64,000 bases of DNA. It comes from Penium margaritaceum (lineage: Eukaryota > Streptophyta > Zygnematophyceae > Desmidiales > Peniaceae). The position numbers were made by a program, and so were the translations under genes. The stretch is taken from assembly GCA_023375785.1 (NCBI GenBank), contig SZWC01003620.1, forward strand, positions 61,362 to 125,361. Direction: 5' to 3'. Shown one piece after another: positions 1 through 10,170 of this stretch (the first letter of the stretch is position 1; each line of letters begins with the position of its first letter). The notes beneath the pieces were generated by a model that made no database searches, was not told the origin of the DNA, and saw only the letters and a program-made list of their open reading frames with translations.

Positions 1-630
1 TCCCTTGATTAGGGCATGTAGGCCCATGCAGAAAACTTCGTGAGCTCTGTGTGTGAGAGGCAAACAGCGATGGCAAAATCTGGCTAAGACTGAAATGCGT
101 TCAAGAACAAGGAGAGTTTACAAACTAGCCCCTTGCGGGCTTATGTAGGGGCGCGGGCAGCTATCCGCACAGGGCCCCGTCACCCCTTTGAGCCAAAAAA
201 GGTCTGTTGGGAGAGCACACTGCATAGACCACGTGAACAACGAAGGTGGTATCCTGGAGGCACCGGAATAGATCTCGACCACTGTTAAAACATGAGCAGT
301 GCTAGAAACAATCGGAATCATTGTCTAGACATCACAAATGATTCTCTGAACATCCGAAGCACTACTATAGCCATCGGGTCTCCTTGTCGTACCGATACAG
401 TCCACCAAGTGCATGGGTCTCAAGCCACCAAAAAAACTGTCCCAGCTTTAGACAAACCAACCAGGCTGCCGGAAGGCATCGACCACGTCTTGCCGGCGTT
501 GTCGTAGGTACTGGAGAAGTCTCGGGACACTATGGAGGCCGGTCATATCGTCACACTCTCCTCTATCCTACAACACCAACGTAGGGTACATGGATAATCC
601 ATCGAGGTTGCTTGTGACGGGTGGAAGCCA
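1..630. other. Unassigned left flank
   Basis: No reading frame here resembles a known protein; all open frames are short and overlap on both strands. The sequence is of mixed composition and runs directly into the (CT)n tract. By position it could belong to an LTR or untranslated region of minus-strand element C, whose 3' side should lie to the left of the element B insertion, but I see no second copy in the window that would prove it. Confidence 0.3.
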
Positions 631-639
631 CACAAACCA

Positions 640-1060
<421 letters not shown>

Positions 1061-1069
1061 GGTAGCTTA

Positions 1070-1763
1070 GGTTGCTAGGATAAGCAAGCAAGCGAGCAAG
1101 CGTGTGGTGGCACGACACCATGGATCGGGGCAAGCCCACTTTCACGTAAAGAATAGCGAGAGAACGAACAAGTGAGTAAGGAGCGAACGAAGTGGTAAGT
1201 GCCATTTGACCGGGCCACCCACGCGAAGCTCTCAACGAGGGGCCTGGACGCCACCTAGGGATTGACCTTGAAGTGAATGAGCTCCAGGCGGTTTCTCACA
1301 CGCTGGTATAAACTGGACGTGTGGTCCCGAAGGATCAGCAACCTGGCACACTAAGCTAAAAGCATGCAAATGAGCAAAACTTAACCACATCGACCACGAG
1401 CGTATTGAAGTTACTAGGCAGCTACCTAGACGAGCTGTGTGGGACGGGGCGGGTGAGCGCAATGGAGCACGAGACACGTCATGGATGCGGTCAACGCTTT
1501 TGCCTTAGAACTTTAACTCACACAAAGACAAGTTAGAGTGAGGGGGAGCGAGCGAGCTAAGCACCGGTGAGCACGGACCCACACCGAGCATCACGCTCGG
1601 GTGGGCAAATGCCGCCACCAGGGGTGGAGCCTGACCACTCGGATTAAACCGAGGGCGGCTACTCACCAGTGCACGGCCAAAACCGGCACGGTGGCCCCCT
1701 GAGGATCAGCACCCGGAAAATATTCAACTCCCCCAAAACACTCAAGACAAGAAAGCATGATGC
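1070..1763 (-). repeat. Probable LTR/flank of element C, cut by element B
   Basis: This non-coding stretch ends at the GATGC target duplication of element B. It holds two versions of the motif (C)CGAGGATCAGCACCCGG-like (near 1327 and 1692). The second, with its downstream AAATATTCAACTC, is recognisably similar to 29671-29715, inside the LTR assigned to element M. I therefore infer an LTR-derived flank of an old minus-strand element, most simply the 3' LTR of element C. The outer boundary is not resolved. Confidence 0.4.
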
Positions 1764-1787
1764 TGAAGGACAGCTTCCTAGCACTAC
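1764..1787 (-). repeat. Element B 3' LTR, outer fragment
   Basis: Twenty-four bases matching the first bases of the intact LTR copy at 16232 onward (both begin TGAAGGACAGC on the plus strand). The copy stops where element A begins and resumes at 11043. ACTAC at 1783-1787 is the left copy of A's target duplication. Confidence 0.85.
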
Positions 1788-2644
1788 TATTGGTTTTCGC
1801 GCATCTCTCATTGTACTCTGTTGTGTCCTCCCGGCTTGTGTACATCAGCGTGCAGATGACTAACGGCGAGACTCGACGGTGCTGGAGTGTCGCTCGGTGG
1901 AGCCGACGCGCGCTGAGGCCCACGCACCATTTGCTGAAGCCTCCTCCCTACGGGTATGCCCTCAGCTCCATCGGCAGGCCTCCACGGCGTTCGGGCCGCC
2001 GGCGGTCACTGTCACTGCAGATGCTATTTCCATGCACTTAGCTTTGTTTCTGGTTGTGGTATTACGTCTGCATCATCATGCTATGCCTAGGATCCATGTC
2101 TCCTGCTGTGTGGCCCTGCTTGGCGTCACTGACTGTCGTAGGCACTGCCCGGGTTCGGGCAGCCATAACTCTTTGCTGCTATTTTTCTAGCTGATTCTGA
2201 CCGCATGACTGCATTCGCAGTGTCGGTATTATCGTATGGTCCAGTTTTCAGGCAAAACGGACGATGCCCGGGTTTTGGACTGTCGGGTGTCTGGCAGGGC
2301 TCACGGAGAAAACCCTGCCTGCCAGGAAATAGGTCTAGGACTATTTTCTGATTGGCTGGTTAGTTGAGTAACAAGTTCTACACTAGTGGGGGGGGGGGAG
2401 CTAGAACTTGGAGGGTTCTCCCATTGTTGCTCATTCTTCATTCCTAATCAGTCACTTTCAGTTTTCAGTTGCTTTCTGGCGCTAACACTGGCGCGCGCGT
2501 TTCTTAGTAACAAACCCAGAGCTTCCAGACTTAGACTCTAGAGCAGCAGGCTGAGGGGGCAGCTGACTTAAGCAACGAGCGTGGAAGCCCGCACGCTGCA
2601 TCAATAACGCTGCTGCCCCAACCTGCTGCCTAGGTTTTCTAGCT
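1788..2644 (+). repeat. Element A 5' LTR
   Basis: Matches 10171-11042 end to end with scattered substitutions and small indels. It begins TATTGG where the other copy begins TGTTGG (G to A in the terminal TG). It ends CTAGCT just before the primer-binding site. It contains a poly-G run near 2389-2398 that is longer than in the 3' copy. Confidence 0.95.
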
Positions 2645-2656
2645 TGGTATCAGAGC
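2645..2656 (+). other. Element A primer-binding site
   Basis: TGGTATCAGAGC immediately follows the 5' LTR. This is complementary to the 3' end of initiator Met-tRNA and is the usual primer site of plant Copia elements. Confidence 0.93.
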
Positions 2657-4200
2657 CAGAGCGTAGCAGTTGCAGCAGAAGACTGGTGAACAGGTGCCAG
2701 ACAACGCTGACGAGCCCCCATACACGCCTGTACAGGGGAAATGCTGCCGGATTTTTTCCGGCAGCATTGAATCGCCTGGTGGCGGCGTCAGATTTTTTCC
2801 CACGGCCACTGGGCCAAGGGAAATGCTCCCGAATTTTTTTGGCAGCACTGACCCCCACGGGTGACGCCAGGAGGTGAGCGGCAGGCCGCGTCCGACACCT
2901 GCGGGCGACAACGCACGCTGCAACGTCACCCAGGTGCAGTGACTAGCACCAGCACGCAGCAGCAACAACTTGTAGCAGCGGCAGCCGCAGGCAACGACAA
3001 CGAGCAGTGGCAGTAGCAGCCAGCAGCAATTGCGTGCAGTAGCAGCAGCAGGCAGAAGCAGCAGCTCGCAATAGCCCGCTGCAGTAGCAGCTCGCTACAG
3101 CCCGCAGCAGCAGCAGCTCGCAGTAGCAGCAGCGTGCAGCAACAGCCTACAGCAGCAGCCCGCAGCAGCAGCGAGCAGTAGCCGCAACACGCAGCAGTTG
3201 CAACATCGTGCTGCAGCAGCAGCGGGCTGCAGCAGCCGCAACAGCGGGTTGCAGTAGCCGCAGCAGCAGCCAACTACAGCAACAACAGCAGTAGTGAGCA
3301 GCTGCTGGCAGCAGCCAGGCGTGGCTGTTGTTACTCATAGCCCGCAGTGAGCTAGCAGCGAGCAGCAGCCCGCTGCTGCCAGCGAGCAGCAGCTCGCTGC
3401 TGCCAGCGAGGAGCAGCCCACTGCTCGCAGCAGACAGCGGGCGGCTGCCCGCTATGACAGGAAAAACATGAAAAAAAATGAGAAGGCGGAAAAAAAATCC
3501 CCCACCCTCCAGCCCGCTGCAGCAGCCCGCAGCAGCAGCGAGCAACAGCCGTAGCACGTAGCAGCAGCAGCAGCGTGCAGCAGCAACCACAGCAGCCACA
3601 GTAGCTCGCAGCAATAGAAGCTACTGTTGCAACTGCAGCCGCAGCAACAACAGTAGCAGCAGCAGCAATAGCCGCAGTCGCAGCCGCAGCCGCAGCAACA
3701 GCAGCAGTAGCTACAACAACAGTAGGAGCAGCAGCAGTAGTAGGAGCAGCAGCACCTGCATCAGCAGCAGCAGTAGTCACAATGACAGCAGCACCAATAG
3801 CTGCATCAGCAGTAGCAGCAGCAGCAGCAACAGTAGTAGCGGCAGCGACCCCAACAACCGCCGCTGCTCACGTCAGCATCCCGCTAGTGACGTCACTACT
3901 GACGTCATTGCTGACGTCATGAACAAAAAAAGGGGGAGAAAAGGAAGGGGGAAGACAACCAAAGGGGTGGGTAGAATTCCCACCGCCCCAAGCCACTGCT
4001 GATATCAGCAACACAAAGACAAAAAAAAACAAGGGACACCAAACAAGGGACACCAAACCATGGCTGGTAGCCCCGGTGGGGAGGGGTCCTCCTATGTTGG
4101 GGGGACCCCTAGCCCCCCTTTCTTGCAGCGACTGCAGCAGCAGCAACAAGCAGCAGTAGCAACAGTAGCAGCAGCAACAACAACAGTAGCCCACTGGTGT
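2657..4200 (+). repeat. Element A leader, CAG/GCA-rich
   Basis: A leader of about 1.5 kb between primer site and gag. From about 2935 to 3870, and again at 4120-4195, it is dominated by imperfect CAG/GCA triplets mixed with TAG, CAA and CGC. Open frames on the minus strand (Cys/Leu/Ala-rich) and plus-strand Gln/Ala/Ser frames are by-products of this composition. GACGTCA-like pieces recur at 3880-3920. I see no gene. The true gag start probably lies at the 3' end of this zone, but stops (TAG for CAG) interrupt the frame. Confidence 0.75.
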
Positions 4201-4201
4201 C

Positions 4202-5291
4202 GTTGGCGGCAACTATGACCCCCTCGTTGCTCTTCAGCAAGAGCTCACCGCCTTGACGCAGCAGCTTGCAGCGCTACAGCCAGTAGCCTCCCAGATTGCC
4301 ACCAATGCGTTGCCATCGTTCATCCCTCTAGGGCACGCCAGCCCAGCTATGTCTGCTGGCACGTACTACCTGGCACAGCAGCAGACTCAGCGCCAGCGGC
4401 AGACAGTGACCTCCGTCCTTGGCCCCACTCTGGACGCCGGCCGCAGGCAGAAGGACATTGAGACGCCGCCGCTGCCGCTTAAGGCCGGCGAGCAGTTCCG
4501 GAGCTGGGAGCTGAACTTCTGGATCTGGGTGCAAGGTGAGGGCCTGTGGGCATACTACACCCTCCCTTATGACTCCACCCAGGCCGACCAGTTGTATGAT
4601 GCTGGTCGCGCCCTTCGTGCCCTCGTCCAAGTCGCCCCTGCAGCTTCCCGCCTGGCCCTAGAGCCTTTCCTCGGCGACTTCACCGCTAGCGACATCCCAG
4701 ACCCTGCAGCCGCATGGCACGTCCTCACCAGGCCCCATCGCCTGTCCAACGACACTGAGATCAGCCGTCTGCTCCGGGAGTTCAACTCCATGCACATGGG
4801 GGAGACCGAGACGGTCACTGCCTACTGGCAGCGGACGGAGGACATCCTTCATCGTCTCGGCAAATCAGCTCCACCCCCCGTGTCCGCGCTCCTCACCATC
4901 TAGCGCGGCACCACCAGCGTGTACGCGGATGTCTTTGTGCACTACCCCCAGGACGTCCTCTCCACCATGGCGGCCCAGGGCACCCTCATGCCCTGGGCAT
5001 ACGAGCTCTTCCTCCGCATTGAGGAAGCTCGCCAGGAGTCCCAGCTCCATCGCACGGAGGCTCTTGCATCCCCTGCCGTCGCCTCCCCTGCCGTTGCCTC
5101 CGTGGCCGTCACCTCCCCCGCCGCAGCTACCTCATCGTCTTCGGGGAAGAAGAAGAATAGCCGGAACAAGAAAGGCAAGGGTCCGCCGCAACAGCAGCAA
5201 CAGCAGCCGTCGACCGGGTCCAGCGGTGGTGGCTCGGTCTGCCACAACTGTGGCCAGCCCGGGCACGGGTGGTACACGTGCCCTCTCCCGA
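4202..5291 (+). pseudogene. Element A gag (Copia nucleocapsid precursor), broken
   Basis: Gag packages element RNA into virus-like particles in the cytoplasm. The frame carries a Copia-type gag core: a Gln-rich N-terminus, then ETPPLPLKAGEQFRSWELNF, and TVTAYWQRTEDILHRLG in the helical part. After a basic, Gln-rich linker it ends with a CCHC zinc knuckle (CHNCGQPGHGWYTC, 5240-5281). One in-frame TAG at 4901-4903 splits it; the reading frame is otherwise open, so the 4253-4903 and 4919-5291 pieces belong together. No in-frame ATG is obvious at the start; the frame runs up into the CAG-rich leader, where a stop now lies just upstream. It resembles the gag of element J (minus strand, 48456-49876) closely enough to call them one family. 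Confidence 0.88.
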
Positions 5292-5292
5292 N

Positions 5293-5670
5293 GCCACCAG
5301 CGCGTACGCGGACGTCTTCGTGCACTACCCCCAGGACGTCCTCTCCACCATGGCGGCCCAGGGCACCCTCATGCCCTGGGCATACGAGCTCTTCCTCCGC
5401 ATTGAGGAAGCTCGCCAGGAGTCCCAGCTCCATCGCACGGAGGCTCTTGCATCCCCTGCCGTCGCCTCCCCTGCCGTTGCCTCCGTGGCCGTCACCTCCC
5501 CCGCCGCAGCTACCTCATCGTCTTCGGGGAAGAAGAAGAGCCGGAACAAGAAAGGCAAGGGTCTGCCGCAACAGCAGCAGCAGCAACCTTCGACCGGGTC
5601 CAGCGGTGGTGGCTAGGTCTGCCACAACTGTGGCTAACCCGGGCACGGGTGGTACACGTGCCCTCTCCCG
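5293..5670 (+). repeat. Second copy of the gag C-terminal block after an N
   Basis: Repeats 4911-5290 (VYADVFVHYPQDVL through the zinc knuckle), starting one base after the unresolved base 5292. The copies are not identical. This one has a 3-bp deletion in the basic linker and two extra stops around the knuckle (TAG near 5614, TAA near 5633). It may be a true tandem duplication or two haplotypes or copies joined at a gap by the assembler. Confidence 0.85.
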
Positions 5671-6745
5671 ATGGACAAGGCGCATGTCATCACCACCATG
5701 CGTCGCCAGCGCAAGCGCCATCTCGCCTCTTCCGCCGTCGCTGCTGCTAGCCCTGACACTTCGACCTCATCCAGTAGCTCTGACAGCTCTGCCAGTCTCG
5801 CAAACACCCGCGCCGGAGTAGTACTACCCACAGCCGTCGACGCCTCTGTTCCCGTCACCGACGCTGTCCCTCCCTTACCCAGGCTCTGGTGCCGTCACTC
5901 CGCACTCGGTCTACACTCCCGGGCCGTCCTCCCGTGAGCGTCAGCTGGAGCAGTTCATCGCGCTCTAGCTCGGCCTGACGCGCCCTCCTCCCCTGGGAAG
6001 TGTGAGTTGCATCACCTCATGCTCGCCTGCCCCACCTTGCATGAATGAGATTGATATACGGTCGTGTCCCACTTCCTCGTCTGTCGCATCGTCTCCCGTG
6101 GTATCCTCTACCCCTTTCTATGACGACGTTGCATGGCTTGACGATTGGCAGTCTTTGTTCGTGCCTCCTTCCACTACGTCCGCGTCCCTTGCTTGCTGCC
6201 ATGTGACCTTTAGCGATCTGGCGACCCCGGTCCAGGACCCCGCTGACACGTGGATCATTGACTCTGGGGCCACACATCACATGACGGCCTCTCGTGAGGC
6301 CTTCAGTATGCTCCGTCCTGTAGGCGATGTCTCCAGTGTCCGGACGGGCTTTGGACAGGTGTTGCCTGTCTGTGGTGTTGGCGTTGTTCGTTTCCGTGGT
6401 CCTGCTGGTGATGTCTTTCTAACCGATGTCCTCTTTGTCCCTGGTCTTGAGCTCAGCATCCTGTCCGTCACTGCACTTGACCGCATGAGCATGGACGTTG
6501 TGCACTCCCGTGGTGTTGGCACTATGTCGCTGCGTCTGTTTGGTCTCGTAGTACTGCACGCCACCGCCCGTGGCAACCTGTGGCATGTGCCCCGTCTCTT
6601 CTCCTCCCCTTCCGTCTCCTCCCCTTTGGCCACCAGAGGCCATGTGTTTGTCACCAGCACGCTTTCTCCTTCGCACACTCGCCTCTTGCACCGCCGCCTT
6701 TGCCACGACCACTCTGTCGCCGTAGACAGCATGCTTCGCATCTAG
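5671..6745 (+). pseudogene. Element A gag tail, protease and pre-integrase domain
   Basis: The aspartic protease cuts the Gag-Pol polyprotein. The frame open from 6002 shows TWIIDSGATHHMT at about 6250-6288, the Copia protease active-site signature with its Asp-Ser-Gly intact. The downstream segment FLTDVLFVPGLELSILSVTAL and the His-rich pre-integrase segment (LLHRRLCHDH) follow. The frame ends at a TAG at 6743-6745, and homologous sequence continues beyond it. Upstream, a Ser-rich stretch (5700-6000) contains a further stop. Order and spacing match the pol N-terminus of Copia elements; the same block occurs in elements B and J. Confidence 0.85.
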
Positions 6746-7389
6746 CCGGCCAAGGGCCTTGACCCGGAGACTTTCCCCCTCCCGTGCCCCACTGAGTGCA
6801 TTGATTGCGCTCAAGGGAAGTTGCACCGGTCCACGTACCCTTTGCCTTCCTCCCGTACGTCCGCCCCTCTTAAACTTGTCCATTCGGACGTCATGGGCCC
6901 TCTCCCCACCGTGTCTGTCAGCGAGCACGGCCGCTATGTCCTCACCCTCACTGACGACTACTCTCGCTACCGCTGAATCTTCTGCCTTTGGCAGAAGAGC
7001 GATGTCGCCCGTACCATCGAGGACTGGCTTTCCCTTGTAGAGCGCGAGTGTGGCCGTCCTCTTCGCCACTTTTGCTCCGATCGCGGTGGTGAGTACATGG
7101 GCGAGGCCACGACCTTTCTTGCCTGATGCGGCATCCACCATGAGACATCCGCGCCCTACACGCCCGCCCAGAATGGTGTCTCCGAATGATGGAACCGTAC
7201 CATGGCCGACACCGTCCGCACCATGCGGGTCGAGTCCGGTCTCTCCGATGGCTTCTACTTTGAAGCCATGGCCTACATGACCTGGGTCTGGAACCAGATT
7301 CACCAAGTCCCCTTCCTCGCTAGTCCACGCCTTGCCAGCATTGGTGCGGTCAGCACGCTGACCTCCGCCCGGCTCGCGTATGGGGCTGC
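6746..7389 (+). pseudogene. Element A integrase core, multiply broken
   Basis: Integrase inserts the cDNA in the nucleus. Recognisable pieces in one frame are the CIDCAQGKL zinc-binding CxxC, LVHSDVMGPLP (first catalytic Asp), HFCSDRGGEYMG (second Asp) and PAQNGVSE (catalytic Glu). Stops lie at about 6974 (YR*IF, where Trp is usual), 7124 and 7187 (SE*WNRT, where Arg is usual); all three are TGA and fit G-to-A or C-to-T changes. A frameshift near 7330-7390 moves the reading frame into the following block. Confidence 0.82.
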
Positions 7390-8538
7390 GTGGCCATGGT
7401 GTGGCTGCCCACCCCGCAGCAGGGCGGCAACGTCACCCCCCGTGGCCGTCCCTACACCTTCCTTGGTGTCTCTCGTCAGTCCAAGGCCTGGCGCTTCTGG
7501 GATCCCTCCCGGCATTGCATCGTCGAGTCCCAGGATGCACTCTTCTTCGAGGACCTGGTTCCTGGCGACCTCATTTGCTCCGGCTCATCTATGTCTATCC
7601 CGTCGCGTGGGGGAGTGAGTCCGTCCTCCAACCTGTCACTTCCGGGTGACACATCCCCCAGTCCTTCTGAGCCGGTAGCCCCAGTCGCGTCCGTTCGTCC
7701 CTCCGGGCCAACAGCCCCAATCACGTCCGCTGGTCCCTCTGAGCCGGCAGGCCCAGTCGTGTCCACTGGTCTCTCTGAGCTGGCAGCCCCAGTTGCGTCT
7801 GTCGGCCCCTTCGAGCCCACGGCCCCAGTCGTGTCCGCTGGTCGCTCCGAGCCGGCAGCCCCAGACGCGTCCGTTGGTCCCTACGGGCCGGTAGCCCCAG
7901 TCGTGTCCGCTGGCCCCTCCGGTCCGGCAGTCCCAGACGCGCCCGCCAGTCCCTTCGGGCCAGCAGCCCCAGTCGCGTCCGCTGGTCCCTCCGGACCGGC
8001 AGCTCCAGTTGTGTCCGCTGGCCCTTACGGGCCAGCAGCTCCAGTCGCGTCCGCAGGCCCATCCGGGCCAGCTGCCCCGGTTGCATCCGCTGGCCCCTCC
8101 GGACCAGCAATCCCGTCTGCCTCCATTGGCCCGTCGGACTCAGTGCCATCTCCTGCCCTGACACGTTACACACGTGGCCCAGGCGGCAACCTCCGATTCA
8201 GACCGTCGACGAGCGTGCGGACTGTCGCACCACGCTCTGTGGCGCCTCGACCCCTCGTGGCTCCACGTGTCTCCTCCACTCCCACGGTCGTGAGTGGGGA
8301 CCCTGGCACCAAGGCCCTCGGCTTGGCCACCTCGGCCATCATTGCAGACCTTCACCTGGGCTCCGCACAGGGCTACGCCATGCTCCATCACGAGCATCGG
8401 CACGCTGTCATGGCTGCACTCGCGCACATCCCACCAGGGGCTCGAGATGCACACGCTCTCTCAGTTCATTCCAGAGCATGCCCGAAGGACCCAGCCACCC
8501 TGCGCGAGGCACGAGCCTCTCCTGAGGCCACACACTAG
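7390..8538 (+). pseudogene. Element A integrase C-terminus and Pro/Ala/Ser linker
   Basis: A 382-residue uninterrupted frame. Its N-terminal part has the Copia integrase C-terminal signature (KAWRFWDPSRHCIVESQDA, then LFFEDLVPGD). This is followed by about 160 residues of a degenerate 12-residue repeat of the type APVASAGPSGPA. It ends with the usual lead-in to the RT domain (VVSGDPGTKALGL) and a TAG at 8536-8538 where Trp would be expected. The open frame through the repeat may simply reflect a stop-poor GC-rich repeat. Part of the same pol gene as its neighbours. Confidence 0.82.
7672..8150 (+). repeat. 36-bp minisatellite in the integrase-RT linker
   Basis: About 13 in-frame copies of a 36-bp unit encoding variants of A-P-V-(A/V)-S-A-G-P-S-G-P-A. 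Units differ by single substitutions and keep the frame. Element B has a shorter, different repeat in the equivalent linker (variants of SASAFEALPDPV, about 13600-13760, minus strand). Confidence 0.88.
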
Positions 8539-10062
8539 GACGCTGCCTGCGCCGATGAGCTCACTGCTATGGGATAGCACCATGTGTACGACCTCATGGA
8601 CCTTCCTCCAGGTCGGAAGGCCATCGGCGCCAAGTTGGTTTTTTGGCGCAAGTGGAAGCCTGACGGGTCCTTGGACAATTACAAGGCTCGCCTTACAGCC
8701 AAGGGGTTTGCCCAAAGTCCTTGGGTCGACTACGACCAGATCTTTGTCCCAGTTGACCGGCTCTCCACTAGCCGGGCGCTCTTCAGCCTGGTCGTCCAGC
8801 ATGGGTGGGAGCTGCATCGGATGGATGTGAGCAACGCATCACTGGAGGGTGAGGAGCTCTACATGGTGCAGCCCCCAGGCTTCGACGACACTGGGAGAGT
8901 CTGGCAACTGCGTAAGACCCTCTATGGCCTGAAGTAGTCGCCTCGGTGTTGGAACCTTCTTTGTTCCAGCACCGAGGCGACTGCTGATTTGTTATCAGCA
9001 GCACGCTCCTTCGGGGCGGACTCCAACGCAACACCGCTGACCCCGCATTGTTTGTCAGTCCGCGAGGCCAGACTTTCGCCGCTGTTCTGGTTTATGTCCA
9101 TGATCTCCTCATTGCGTCGCCAGACACGACTGCCATCTGGCGCGTCAAGGACTTGTTGCACGCCGCCTACCAGATGAAGGATCTCGGATTTGCCAAAGTC
9201 TTCCTGGGCATGGATCTCGAGCATGATCACTCCTAGGGCATCCTGCACATCCACCAGGCCACCTATCTGCAGACTTTGTCCACCCGCTTTGCAGAGGACC
9301 TGCCACTCATGCCGAGCGCATCCTCACCCATGTCACCCGATGGCCAGATAAAGCTGAAGAGTCCTGACCCAGCTGTTGTGGGGGAGCCAGTTGACGTGAC
9401 CACGTACCTGCGAGTCATCGGGTCACTGATGTTCCTGGCGACGATGACGTGCCCAGACATCGCGTTCGCCGTAAACCTCCTAGTCTAGTTCTCTCAGGAG
9501 CCGCGTCACCTCCACTACGAGGCCGCAATCCGAGTACTGCGCTATGTTGTCTCAACTCCTCGGCGAGGTTTCATGTTCCGCCGTCAGCCGTCTGTGGTCG
9601 CGGTGGGATACATCGATAGTGACTGGGCCGGCAGTCCAGACGGTAAGAGTCGCACAGGCTGGATCTTTCTGATTGGCGGCACAGCTGTATCCTGGCGTAG
9701 TGGCAAGCAGGGCTGCATTGCACACAACACTGCTGAGGCTGAGTACGTGGCTCTTGGCTCAGGCGCATGTGAGAGTGTGTGGCTTCGTCGCTTGTTGTCC
9801 GAGTTGCGTCAGCCTGTCGCATCCATCACGTTGCATTGTGAGAATGAGAGTGCCATGGCCATCGCCGATAATGACGGCATGCATCACACACACACACAAA
9901 GCACATCAACGTTGAGTATCACTATGTGCGTTCGTTGTTGCATGACGGCAGCATCAGCATCATGTGGGTTGAGACAACACGACAGTTGGCTGACTTCTTG
10001 ACCAAGGCACTGAAGCGTGACTCTTTCAAGAAGGCTGTGAGTTCGGTCGGCGTGCGTTTGTG
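8539..10062 (+). pseudogene. Element A reverse transcriptase and RNase H, inactive
   Basis: RT copies element RNA into cDNA and RNase H removes the template. Visible in order: VYDLMDLPPGRKAIGAKLV (RT start, 8584), YKARLTAKGFAQ, WELHRMDVSNASLEGEELYM, LRKTLYGLK then a TAG and SPRCWN, LVYVHDLLIAS (about 9090), and RNase H motifs YIDSDWAGSPDGKSRTGWIF, NTAEAEYVAL and ENESAMAIADN. The RT active site YxDD reads YVHD, so the first catalytic Asp is lost. Stops occur at 8536, 8572, 8935, 9233 and 9485, several as TAG in place of CAG. A frameshift lies near 8945-9048, and a (CA)n-associated shift near 9885-9900 breaks the RNase H tail. Confidence 0.9.
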
Positions 10063-10161
10063 ATTTGCTCTCTTTGTCCCTACTTGCATCTCTGCATGGT
10101 CTGGGGGAGTCTGGTAGTTGTCTGTGTCTCTGCCCGCACATGTGCACTATGCCTGTGAGTC

Positions 10162-10170
10162 ATGGGGGAG
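10162..10170 (+). other. Element A polypurine tract
   Basis: ATGGGGGAG directly precedes the 3' LTR (TGTTGG). This is the plus-strand DNA primer position expected for LTR elements. Confidence 0.85.

Noticed and set aside
2926-3780. Cys/Leu/Ala-rich minus-strand frames opposite the CAG tract
   Set aside because: By-product of GCA/CAG triplets, antisense to element A's leader.
4253-4255. TTG as a gag start for element A
   Set aside because: Homology with element J's gag (ATG at 49876) shows the protein begins upstream. TTG is simply inside the frame.
7476-8173. Arg/Leu-rich minus-strand frames of 114-150 residues
   Set aside because: Antisense shadow of the 36-bp minisatellite in the pol linker.
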